Below are positions 1 through 7,001 of a stretch of 24,825 nt of DNA, piece by piece. The notes under the pieces were generated by a model. It ran no database searches. It was not told the DNA's origin and saw nothing but the letters and a program-made list of their open reading frames with translations. The position numbers and the translations under genes are program-made. The DNA comes from Dinoroseobacter sp034111085 (GTDB taxonomy: Bacteria > Pseudomonadota > Alphaproteobacteria > Rhodobacterales > Rhodobacteraceae). The stretch is from positions 1 to 24,825 of the forward strand of contig JAWUXZ010000065.1 of the NCBI GenBank assembly GCA_034111085.1, read 5' to 3'. Every line of letters begins with the position of its first letter. The first letter of the stretch is position 1.

Positions 1-3
1 TTA

Positions 4-678
4 ATGCAGGAAATGCTGGAAAGTATGGCCGCGTTGGGCCTGATTGAGGCGATTGGCTGGGTCGCGGCGCTCGCCACTTTGGTCACTTATGCCATGCGCA
101 CGATGCTACCGCTTCGGACAGCCGCAATGGTGTCGAATATCTTTTTCTTCACCTATGCAACGATCGAAGGCATCTATCCCACCATGGTGATGAATGCGTT
201 GCTGTTGCCGACTAACCTTTACCGCATTTACGATATCCGCCGCACCACACAGATGATGAAGGAAATGCGCGCCGACCAGAAGGCGTTTGAATGGCTGCGG
301 CCCTTGCTCAAACCGGCCAAGATCGCGGATGGGGAGTATGTGTTTCACAAGGGTGATGCGCCAGACGCTCTCTATATCATGCGCTCGGGTAAGATCCTTT
401 TGGAAGAGATCGACGTGACGCTAGAGGGCGAGCAAATCTTTGGCGAGATTGCATTTTTCACCGACGAGCGCGAACGAACGGTGTCCGCCAAATGCGTCGG
501 TGATTGCGAGATCATGCTGGTGGATGAGGCGGCGTTTATGCGGCTTTACAACCAAAACCCGGCATTTGGGCTTTATATCGTGAAACTGACAGCCTCGCGG
601 CTGCTTGATGGGATGAAGCGCAACCCCGAGGTCTATCTGCAGTCAACGGTGCACGTGCCCGAGGTGAAGAAACTGTAG
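4..678 (+). CDS. Membrane-anchored cyclic-nucleotide-binding domain protein, Popeye-like layout
   Basis: Predicted 224-residue inner-membrane protein that probably senses a cyclic nucleotide. Residues about 11-31, 39-58 and 59-76 form three closely spaced hydrophobic segments ending in a basic stretch (YRIYDIRR). Residues about 100-200 form a CRP-type cyclic-nucleotide-binding fold. The phosphate-binding cassette is intact: GEIAFF from G147-E148, then R158-T159, which line up with the GE...RS residues that hold cAMP in CRP. There is no helix-turn-helix after the sensor domain, so this is not a CRP/FNR transcription factor. Three helices followed by a cNMP fold is the layout of Popeye-domain proteins, but that link is inferred from architecture only. 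The frame is open to the window edge, so the start is uncertain (ATG at 4 or 13, or further upstream). The alternative oxidase gene follows on the same strand after 126 bp but has its own promoter-like sequence. Confidence 0.85.
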   Translation: MQEMLESMAALGLIEAIGWVAALATLVTYAMRTMLPLRTAAMVSNIFFFTYATIEGIYPTMVMNALLLPTNLYRIYDIRRTTQMMKEMRADQKAFEWLRPLLKPAKIADGEYVFHKGDAPDALYIMRSGKILLEEIDVTLEGEQIFGEIAFFTDERERTVSAKCVGDCEIMLVDEAAFMRLYNQNPAFGLYIVKLTASRLLDGMKRNPEVYLQSTVHVPEVKKL

Positions 679-761
679 GAACCTCAAGCGGAAAATCCGA
701 CCACACGGCCCCGGAAAATTCAGAATGCCGCACGTGCAGCAAATGCCGCAGCGCTCAGATC

Positions 762-789
762 CTGACATTCACGCGTTTGAACCTATATC
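762..789 (+). promoter_or_regulatory. Candidate sigma70 promoter of the alternative oxidase gene
   Basis: CTGACA (762-767) and TATATC (784-789) are spaced by 16 bp, matching 5/6 and 4/6 of the -35 and -10 consensus. The start of transcription would lie near 796. An imperfect dyad, TTGA-N7-TCAA (777-791), covers the -10 element and could be a repressor site. Its spacer is one base too long for a classical FNR/FnrL box. Prediction by eye only. Confidence 0.4.
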
Positions 790-816
790 AAGTTTACAGG
801 TTAAATGGAGATGAAG

Positions 817-1470
817 ATGCAAGTTCAGCCGCAGACCATAGTCGCCGCTACGCCGCTCGCCGAGGTTCATTTTGCTCCAAAAGATATCCATGACCGCATC
901 GCGTTGCGGTTTGTGAAGCTGCTGCGCATCTTTGCCGATGGATTTTTTGCCAAACGCTACGGCCACCGCGCGGTGGTTCTTGAGACAGTTGCAGCCGTGC
1001 CGGGCATGGTTGGCGGATTGTTGCAGCACCTCAAAGCGCTCCGCCACATTCGCGACGATCAAGGTTGGATCAAGGAGTTGATCGAGGAGGCGGATAACGA
1101 GCGGATGCACCTGATGACCTTCATCCAGATCGCCGAGCCGTCACGGTTTGAACGCTTCGTTGTGATGATTACACAGCTGATTTTCTATAACTTCTACTTC
1201 TGGCTTTACCTGTTTGCGCCGCGCACCGCTCACCGGGTCGTTGGCTACCTCGAAGAGGAAGCGGTCGTCAGCTACACTCGGTATCTCGAAGAGATTGATG
1301 CAGGCCGGGTTGAGAACGTCCCGGCCCCCGATATTGCCAAACAATACTGGGGCTTGGCAGATGACGCCCGATTGCGCGAGGTCGTGATTGTGATCCGTGC
1401 GGACGAAGAAAAGCACCGGGACGCGAACCACGGGTTTGCCGATCAGATAGCGAATGGCGCACATGTTTAA
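817..1470 (+). CDS. aox: Alternative oxidase (ubiquinol oxidase, non-electrogenic)
   Basis: Diiron membrane oxidase that passes electrons from ubiquinol directly to oxygen without pumping protons, bypassing the cytochrome bc1 and haem-copper oxidase branch and resisting cyanide and NO. All four family motifs are present in order: LET (Glu about 56), NERMHL (Glu95, His98), LEEEAV (about 146-150) and RADEEKH (Glu197, His200). These supply the six carboxylate and histidine ligands. A long hydrophobic stretch (FVVMITQLIFYNFYFWLYLF) fits the membrane-embedded helices of this interfacial protein. Three in-frame ATGs lie at 805, 811 and 817. The one at 817 is preferred because GGAG (807-810) sits 6 nt before it; 805 would add four residues. 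The length (217 aa) suits the short bacterial form without a transit peptide. The gene ends 12 bp before the convergent uvrA stop. Confidence 0.95.
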   Translation: MQVQPQTIVAATPLAEVHFAPKDIHDRIALRFVKLLRIFADGFFAKRYGHRAVVLETVAAVPGMVGGLLQHLKALRHIRDDQGWIKELIEEADNERMHLMTFIQIAEPSRFERFVVMITQLIFYNFYFWLYLFAPRTAHRVVGYLEEEAVVSYTRYLEEIDAGRVENVPAPDIAKQYWGLADDARLREVVIVIRADEEKHRDANHGFADQIANGAHV

Positions 1471-1482
1471 CGCGCGTCTGCG

Positions 1483-4341
1483 CTACTCTGCGGCCACCTT
1501 TCGTGAATTAAGCATCGGTTTCAGGTAGCGCCCAGTATGGCTCGCCTCGACCTCGGCGACCTGTTCGGGCGTGCCTGTAGCAACCACTTCGCCACCGCCA
1601 TCGCCGCCCTCGGGACCGATATCAATCAGCCAATCGGCGGTCTTGATGACGTCGAGGTTGTGTTCGATCACGATCACGGAATTGCCCTGATCGACCAACT
1701 CATGCAGCACGTCGAGCAACTTGCGCACGTCCTCAAAATGCAAACCAGTGGTTGGCTCGTCGAGGATGTAGAGCGTGCGCCCGGTAGAGCGTTTCGCAAG
1801 CTCCTTGGACAACTTCACGCGCTGTGCCTCGCCGCCAGAAAGCGTGGTCGCCTGCTGGCCAACCTTGATATAGCCAAGACCCACACGCATAAGCGCGTCC
1901 ATTTTTTCGCGAATGCTGGGCACGGCTTGAAAGAAGGCCTGCGCATCTTCGACGGTCATACCTAGAACGTCCGCTATGCTTTTGCCTTTAAAGCGAATTT
2001 CGAGCGTTTCGCGGTTATAGCGCGCGCCGCGGCAGGTCTCGCATTCCACATAAACGTCGGGCAAAAAGTGCATCTCGATTTTGATCACGCCGTCGCCTTG
2101 GCAGGCCTCGCAGCGCCCGCCTTTGACGTTGAAGCTAAAGCGCCCCGGCTTGTAGCCGCGCGCTTTGGATTCGGGCAATCCGGCAAACCAATCGCGGATC
2201 GGCGTGAAGGCCCCAGTATACGTGGCGGGGTTCGAGCGCGGCGTGCGCCCGATGGCGCGTTGGTCAATGTCGATGACCTTATCAAGGTGCTCAAGCCCCT
2301 TGATCGTCTCACAAGGAGCCGGAGTTTGTCGCGCGCCGTTCAACGCCATGGAGGCCGTTTTGAACAATGTCTCAATCGTTAACGTGGACTTGCCGCCGCC
2401 GGATACGCCCGTGACGCAGACGAACATGCCCAACGGAAATTCGACAGTGACCTCCTTGAGGTTATTGCCTACAGCTTTGACAACCTTTAGTTTTTTGTTA
2501 TTTCCCGCGCGGCGATCTGAACGCACAGGGATTTGGCGGCGCCCTGCAAGATAGTCGCCAGTGACGCTGGCCGGGTTGGCGATGATCTGCTCAGGGGTGC
2601 CGTGGGCGACGACCCGGCCACCGTGCACCCCTGCGCCGGGCCCAATATCAAACACGTAATCCGCCTCGCGGACGGCTTCCTCGTCATGCTCGACCACGAT
2701 GACGGTGTTGCCTTGGTCGCGGAGGTTCTTGAGGGTGGTTAACAGGCGGTCATTATCGCGTTGGTGCAGGCCGATAGACGGCTCGTCGAGGACGTATAGA
2801 ACGCCGGTCAGGCCTGAGCCGATTTGGGACGCGAGACGGATGCGCTGGGATTCTCCGCCCGAAAGCGTGCCTGCATTGCGTGCCAACGTTAAGTACTCAA
2901 GCCCTACGTTGTTAAGGAATCCAAGACGTTCGCGGATCTCTTTTAGGATGGCTTTGGCGATCTCATTCTTCTGCTTGGTCAAGCTACCGGGCACCGTTGC
3001 GCACCAATCGGCGGCTTGGCGGATGCTCATCTGGACCAACTGGCCCACATGAAGTCCGGCGATTTTCACCGCGAGGGCTTCGGGGCGCAGCCGGTAGCCA
3101 CCGCAGGCCTCACAGGCGCGGTTGTTTTGATAGCGCTCAAACTCTTCGCGGATCCAATTGCTGTCGGTTTCGCGGTAGCGGCGTTCCATATTGGGGATCA
3201 CGCCCTCAAACACGCGAGTGACTTGATAGACGCGTCCACCCTCATCATAGCGGAACGGAATTTCGTCCTCACCCGAGCCATAGAGCATGACCTGCTGGAC
3301 ATGGGGCGGCAGGTCTTTCCACGGCTTTTTGCGGTCAAAGCCGTAGTGATTGGAAATGGCTTCAATGGTTTGCAAGAAATACGGGGATTTGCCTTTGCGC
3401 CACGGGGCCAGCGCGCCGTCCGCCAATTTCAGGGTTTGGTCAGGGACGACGAGGCGTGCGTCAAAAAACAACTCCACCCCGAGGCCATCGCAATCGGGGC
3501 ATGCTCCAAAGGGCGCGTTGAACGAAAACAGGCGCGGCTCGATTTCGGGGATGGTGAAGCCGCTGACGGGGCACGCGAACTTCTCCGAGAACGTGTGGCG
3601 TTCAGGCTCGCCCTCGGCCGGGGCGGTCTCGAGAATGGCAATGCCGTCGGCAAGGTCGAGGGCGGTGCGCATAGAGTCCGCGAGGCGCGTCTCTAAACCT
3701 TCGCGCACCACAATGCGGTCAACCACAACGTCAATGTCGTGGCGGAATTTCTTGTCGAGCGTGGGCGGCTCGTCGAGCTCGTAAAACTCTCCATCAATCT
3801 TAACTCTTTGGAAACCTTGCTTGCGCAGTTCCAGCATTTCCTTGCGGTACTCGCCTTTACGGTCGCGGATGATCGGGGCGAGCAAATAGCCGCGCGTCCC
3901 GTCCTCTAGCTTCATGATCCGGTCGACCATGTCTTGGACCTGTTGCGCCTCAATCGGCAGGCCTGTGGTGGGGCTGTATGGTGTGCCGACGCGCGCAAAC
4001 AAAAGACGCATATAGTCGTAGATTTCGGTGACAGTCCCGACAGTAGAGCGCGGGTTTTTTGAGGTCGTTTTCTGCTCGATACTGATCGCAGGGCTGAGAC
4101 CGCTGATGTGATCCACATCAGGTTTCTGCATTATATCAAGGAACTGGCGGGCATAGGCGCTGAGGGACTCGACGTAGCGGCGTTGGCCTTCGGCATAGAT
4201 CGTATCAAACGCGAGGCTGGATTTACCTGACCCCGACAGCCCGGTGATAACCACAAGCTGATCGCGCGGAATATCCACGTCAATTGACTTAAGATTGTGC
4301 TCGCGCGCGCCGCGCACCTCAATGAACTTCTGTTCTGCCAT
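1483..4341 (-). CDS. uvrA: UvrABC excinuclease subunit A
   Basis: DNA-damage recognition ATPase of nucleotide excision repair; the UvrA dimer finds bulky lesions and loads UvrB. The protein has 952 residues, a normal family length. It holds two ABC modules: an N-terminal Walker A (GLSGSGKSSLAFDT) with signature LSGGESQRIRL and Walker B VLYVLDEPSIGLH, and a second Walker A (GVSGGGKST) with LSGGEAQRVKL and LYILDEPTTGLHF. Zinc-finger cysteines are visible at CP...CPDCDG and CEACQGDG...CETCRG. The start at 4341 (MAEQKF) is chosen because AAGGTGGG lies just upstream of it; an in-frame ATG at 4359 would add six residues and remove that ribosome site. A promoter and a LexA box lie upstream, so SOS induction is likely. 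It is transcribed separately from the MFS gene behind it. Confidence 0.98.
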   Translation of the reverse strand: MAEQKFIEVRGAREHNLKSIDVDIPRDQLVVITGLSGSGKSSLAFDTIYAEGQRRYVESLSAYARQFLDIMQKPDVDHISGLSPAISIEQKTTSKNPRSTVGTVTEIYDYMRLLFARVGTPYSPTTGLPIEAQQVQDMVDRIMKLEDGTRGYLLAPIIRDRKGEYRKEMLELRKQGFQRVKIDGEFYELDEPPTLDKKFRHDIDVVVDRIVVREGLETRLADSMRTALDLADGIAILETAPAEGEPERHTFSEKFACPVSGFTIPEIEPRLFSFNAPFGACPDCDGLGVELFFDARLVVPDQTLKLADGALAPWRKGKSPYFLQTIEAISNHYGFDRKKPWKDLPPHVQQVMLYGSGEDEIPFRYDEGGRVYQVTRVFEGVIPNMERRYRETDSNWIREEFERYQNNRACEACGGYRLRPEALAVKIAGLHVGQLVQMSIRQAADWCATVPGSLTKQKNEIAKAILKEIRERLGFLNNVGLEYLTLARNAGTLSGGESQRIRLASQIGSGLTGVLYVLDEPSIGLHQRDNDRLLTTLKNLRDQGNTVIVVEHDEEAVREADYVFDIGPGAGVHGGRVVAHGTPEQIIANPASVTGDYLAGRRQIPVRSDRRAGNNKKLKVVKAVGNNLKEVTVEFPLGMFVCVTGVSGGGKSTLTIETLFKTASMALNGARQTPAPCETIKGLEHLDKVIDIDQRAIGRTPRSNPATYTGAFTPIRDWFAGLPESKARGYKPGRFSFNVKGGRCEACQGDGVIKIEMHFLPDVYVECETCRGARYNRETLEIRFKGKSIADVLGMTVEDAQAFFQAVPSIREKMDALMRVGLGYIKVGQQATTLSGGEAQRVKLSKELAKRSTGRTLYILDEPTTGLHFEDVRKLLDVLHELVDQGNSVIVIEHNLDVIKTADWLIDIGPEGGDGGGEVVATGTPEQVAEVEASHTGRYLKPMLNSRKVAAE

Positions 4342-4366
4342 GGTCCCACCTTCTCTCACAGAGGTG

Positions 4367-4394
4367 CATATAGCGGTGCGGTGTCGAGTCTCAA
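4367..4394 (-). promoter_or_regulatory. Candidate sigma70 promoter of uvrA
   Basis: On the minus strand TTGAGA (plus 4389-4394) and TATATG (plus 4367-4372) are separated by 16 bp, matching 5/6 and 4/6 of the consensus. The predicted transcript would begin near 4360, leaving a leader of about 20 nt before the uvrA ATG. It lies just downstream of the LexA box. Confidence 0.45.
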
Positions 4395-4405
4395 AGAAGA
4401 AAGCG

Positions 4406-4420
4406 GAACATTAAGTGAAC
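4406..4420 (-). promoter_or_regulatory. LexA (SOS) box upstream of uvrA, alphaproteobacterial type
   Basis: The minus strand reads GTTC-ACTTAAT-GTTC, an exact match to the direct-repeat LexA site GTTC-N7-GTTC known from Rhodobacter and rhizobia. It lies 65 bp upstream of the uvrA start and about 12 bp upstream of the candidate -35. uvrA is a classical SOS gene, so position and gene identity support each other. Repression from here, rather than from the -35/-10 region, would be slightly upstream of the usual placement; another promoter overlapping the box is possible. Confidence 0.8.
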
Positions 4421-4425
4421 TTTAA
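4411..4425. promoter_or_regulatory. CtrA-type site TTAA-N7-TTAA overlapping the LexA box
   Basis: TTAA (4411-4414), GTGAACT, TTAA (4422-4425) matches exactly the full CtrA consensus TTAA-N7-TTAA of alphaproteobacteria. It shares 10 bp with the LexA box and touches the stop codon of the upstream MFS gene. In GC-rich DNA such a match is uncommon, but a single motif proves no binding. Confidence 0.35.
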
Positions 4426-5558
4426 GATTTTCTTTTCACTAAGGCCTGAAGCGTCAACGTAACGGCGACCCCCAGTGCGGAGAATGCCGCCACCAGCGTT
4501 AACAATCCCGGCACGCCGCCATTGGTAAGCACGAGCGCAAATATTGGTGTGCCGGTCACGGTACCGACATTGCCCATCTGCGCGATGACCCCGGTGGCGC
4601 GGGCTTGGCTGGGTGCATCATCGTTCAAATGCGGGATCATCGCAAAGCTGGCCCCGGGGATCACGCCCATAGCAAGAAACAACACCGTCGCGCTGCCGGG
4701 GATGGCAAGCCACAGGCCAAGCGAGCCGATGATGGCAAGCACGAAGCCCCCGACCGCGATTTGGTGCGGCGGGACGGCGCGCGCGATATAGCCTGCCCCG
4801 AGCGTGCCGATCAGCGAGATCAACGGCAACGTGACGCCAAGGCTGGGTCGGCCAAGTGCGTTTGGAAGCAGCGTAAGAAGTGCGACATAACAAATCGTAT
4901 AGAATACGAAACCAAGGCCAGGTGCGGCGGTGCGCGGATCGCCGTAAGCCGCGATATGGGCATGGATGGGACGCAGATCGAGCGGCGCGCGCGCCATTCT
5001 CGGCAAGCGCGGCGCAAGGGCAAGACCGATAGCAGCAAGCCCGACACCGTGCAGCACGAACAGCAGCCCGAGGCCACCTGTAGCAAGAATTGTTGGAAAA
5101 ATCAGGGCTGAGATCGCAAAGGAAACACCGAAAAACATCGCCCAAATGCTCATGACGACGGGGCGGTCTTGGCCGGTGGCGACTTGGGCCATGATAGGCG
5201 GGGCCGCGACGACAATGCCCAGATGAGAAATGCCCTCAAATATGCGCAGGCCCAGCAGGATCGGAAATGGCGGCAGCAGCGCTTGGGCCAGTGACAAGGT
5301 TGCGCCAAGGGCAAAGGCGGCGAGCAGAACGCGGCGCGGACCCAGAGCGGCCACAACCGCGCCCGCCATGACGCCGCCAACAAGACCGACGAGGCCCACG
5401 ACCGACACAAGAACGGCGAGAGCCGGTAGGGGCTGGGTTGTCAGGGCCGCGAGGTCGGGCAGCGTAAGAGAGATCTTGCCAAATTGAGCTGCCGCAAAGA
5501 GGCCCGCGAGAAACAGCAAGGCGACAGTTGGCCAATCGGTACGGGTGGTCGTGATCAT
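4422..5558 (-). CDS. MFS transporter (probable efflux), second gene of a TetR-flanked unit
   Basis: A 378-residue polytopic protein with about twelve hydrophobic helices and an MFS loop-2/3-like segment (GAVVAALGPRRVLLAAFALGA). The substrate cannot be read from the sequence. The start at 5558 (MITTTRTDW) is chosen because the first helix (VALLFLAGLFAAAQF) follows about ten residues later and a GGCGGGG stretch precedes it; a longer frame reaching 5822 runs into the neighbouring gene and is not credible. It lies 44 bp downstream of the polytopic membrane protein gene on the same strand and probably shares its transcript. A TetR gene diverges from that unit, which suggests inducible export of a small hydrophobic compound. 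A strong hairpin (5561-5586) sits directly over the ribosome-binding region. Confidence 0.88.
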   Translation of the reverse strand: MITTTRTDWPTVALLFLAGLFAAAQFGKISLTLPDLAALTTQPLPALAVLVSVVGLVGLVGGVMAGAVVAALGPRRVLLAAFALGATLSLAQALLPPFPILLGLRIFEGISHLGIVVAAPPIMAQVATGQDRPVVMSIWAMFFGVSFAISALIFPTILATGGLGLLFVLHGVGLAAIGLALAPRLPRMARAPLDLRPIHAHIAAYGDPRTAAPGLGFVFYTICYVALLTLLPNALGRPSLGVTLPLISLIGTLGAGYIARAVPPHQIAVGGFVLAIIGSLGLWLAIPGSATVLFLAMGVIPGASFAMIPHLNDDAPSQARATGVIAQMGNVGTVTGTPIFALVLTNGGVPGLLTLVAAFSALGVAVTLTLQALVKRKS

Positions 5559-5560
5559 GG

Positions 5561-5586
5561 CCCCGCCATGTCTGGGAATGGCGGGG
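5561..5586 (-). repeat. Perfect 9-bp inverted repeat over the MFS ribosome-binding region
   Basis: CCCCGCCAT (5561-5569), an 8-nt loop and ATGGCGGGG (5578-5586) are exact reverse complements. In the minus-strand mRNA the 3' arm contains the purine-rich GGCGGGG immediately before the MFS start at 5558, so the stem would hide the ribosome site. It could damp translation of the second gene, stabilise or process the bicistronic mRNA, or be an intercistronic terminator without a U-tract. Confidence 0.6.
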
Positions 5587-5602
5587 CGGTCAAGCAGTGC
5601 GG

Positions 5603-6310
5603 TTAAGCGGTGCGCCAAACCCGCCACAGCACCAGAAGGTGCAGCGAGATGGCAAGCGGCGCTTGGAACAGGCTGATCAGCAAGAACGGATCGCGGCCCA
5701 TTTGAGCGGGGTCTGGCGTGGACTGAATGATGTCGAAAAAGGCCATCACAATGAAGCCTGCCCCGTTCAGGAAGTCGAACAGGCCAATGATGCACCAAAT
5801 GATAACAGCCGGGCGTGCCCATGCCGCCCCTATTGCGAGGCCCAAGGCGACGATTATCGATGTCGTGCCGATGGTGATGTCCATGATACCTGTGACGTAG
5901 CCGAGATAGGCGGGCATGGTGCCGATGATGCCTGCCTCAAGATATGCGGCACCTCCGATGCGGTAGACTTGCACGCCAATCAAGACCCAAAGCGGGATCG
6001 CAAGTGTGAGGTTTTTGAAGCTTGGGACGCGCAGAACCAGCGCGGCTAGCACAATGACCGGCAGCGGGAAGAGTGCTAGGAATACAATAAATTCGGTAAG
6101 ATCACTGGGCATGAAAATGGTGGGATCAGCGAAAAATCCACGCCAGGACAGCACTTGAGCAGCGACCAACCAGACCCAAAGACCTGCGATTGATAGCAGG
6201 GCCGTGCGGCGCAGATCGCCCTGCCCTGCGCGCAAAAGCAGGACGCTCATGGCGATGGCGACGAGCAGCGCAATAGCAGTGCCTAAGTACTCGGGTAGCG
6301 GAAATATCAT
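5603..6310 (-). CDS. Polytopic membrane protein of unknown function
   Basis: A 235-residue protein with six or seven strongly hydrophobic segments (for example YLGTAIALLVAIAMSVLLL, LSIAGLWVWLVAAQVL, FIVFLALFPLPVIVLAALVL, AVIIWCIIGLFDFLNGAGFIVMAFF) and no recognised motif. I do not recognise the family. The start at 6310 (MIFPLPEYLG) is chosen because GAGG lies 6 nt upstream and helix 1 follows at once; the longer frame to 6640 runs antisense through the TetR gene. It is the first gene of a two-gene minus-strand unit with the MFS transporter and is divergent from the TetR gene, only 31 bp away. Regulation by that TetR protein is the natural inference. Confidence 0.8.
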   Translation of the reverse strand: MIFPLPEYLGTAIALLVAIAMSVLLLRAGQGDLRRTALLSIAGLWVWLVAAQVLSWRGFFADPTIFMPSDLTEFIVFLALFPLPVIVLAALVLRVPSFKNLTLAIPLWVLIGVQVYRIGGAAYLEAGIIGTMPAYLGYVTGIMDITIGTTSIIVALGLAIGAAWARPAVIIWCIIGLFDFLNGAGFIVMAFFDIIQSTPDPAQMGRDPFLLISLFQAPLAISLHLLVLWRVWRTA

Positions 6311-6314
6311 AGAA

Positions 6315-6326
6315 AACCTCAGGGTT
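6315..6326. promoter_or_regulatory. Short dyad in the TetR/membrane-protein intergenic gap (possible operator)
   Basis: AACC-TCAG-GGTT lies inside the 31-bp gap between the two divergent starts and overlaps the GAGG ribosome site of the minus-strand gene. TetR proteins usually bind a dyad in such a gap. The arms are only four bases, so this is weak. The gap is too short to hold two full promoters, so at least one promoter must lie inside a coding region. Confidence 0.25.
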
Positions 6327-6341
6327 GAATTTTTTCGGACC

Positions 6342-6995
6342 ATGTGGCACGAAAATACAGCCGTCAAGATTAAACAACCGATTGGTACGAAATTGACTGA
6401 CCCCCGCCCCCGAGGCCGGCCCAATGCGGTAACGCCTGACGAAATGCTCGACCGAGCCGTACGGTTATTTTGCGCTGAAGGCGTGGATGGGCTGTCGCTG
6501 AACCAGATATGCACGCGATTGGGTGTGTCGAAACCTGCGCTGTACCGGGCCTTTGGCAACGAGGATGGCCTGAAACGCGCGGCGCTTGCGCGGTATTTCG
6601 AGGCTTGGATGGAGCCGCGCCTAGGGAGGCTCGATCTCAACCTTGCGTTCGCGGATCAGTGCAAAGCGCTCGCGCGCCTGATGGCCTTTAGCGATCCGGG
6701 CAGTCCCGCGGCCGAGGGCTGTTTGCTGACGCGAATGCGGGTCAGTCGCGCGGGGTTAGGGCCGGAAAGCTTGGCAATCACCCAAACGCTTGAGGCAGGG
6801 TTATTGGGCAAGCTGGTCGAATGGACATCAGCGGTCGCAGCATCGGGGCAAATAAAAAGCGGGCTAAGCCCTATCGAGGCCGCCCGCTATTTTGATGCGC
6901 AGATCAAGCTGGCGCTGATTGACCAAAGCCAAGGCGCCGACCCCGAGGGGATTGAGGCGCGATTGATTGTGGCGTTGTCAGCGTTGCAACGTTAG
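6342..6995 (+). CDS. TetR/AcrR family transcriptional regulator
   Basis: A 217-residue regulator. The N-terminal domain shows the TetR helix-turn-helix: RPNAVTPDEMLDRAVRLF, then LSLNQICTRLGVSKPALYRAFGN, with the typical KPALYRAF recognition-helix ending. The C-terminal half is a variable ligand domain; its inducer is unknown. The ATG at 6342 is the best start: it begins just outside the divergent gene, although the ribosome site (CGGA) is weak and about 35 residues precede the first HTH helix, so a start further in is possible. It probably represses itself and the divergent membrane protein-MFS unit. It converges on lpd with only 6 bp between stop codons. Confidence 0.9.
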   Translation: MWHENTAVKIKQPIGTKLTDPRPRGRPNAVTPDEMLDRAVRLFCAEGVDGLSLNQICTRLGVSKPALYRAFGNEDGLKRAALARYFEAWMEPRLGRLDLNLAFADQCKALARLMAFSDPGSPAAEGCLLTRMRVSRAGLGPESLAITQTLEAGLLGKLVEWTSAVAASGQIKSGLSPIEAARYFDAQIKLALIDQSQGADPEGIEARLIVALSALQR

Positions 6996-7001
6996 CGCCC
7001 C

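Noticed and set aside
777..791. FNR/FnrL or NnrR box upstream of the alternative oxidase
   Set aside because: The half-sites TTGA and TCAA are separated by 7 bp; FNR-type boxes need 6. It is kept only as an unassigned dyad.
3016..3696. Long plus-strand frame inside uvrA
   Set aside because: It is antisense to conserved uvrA coding sequence, with no ribosome site or family resemblance; a by-product of high GC content.
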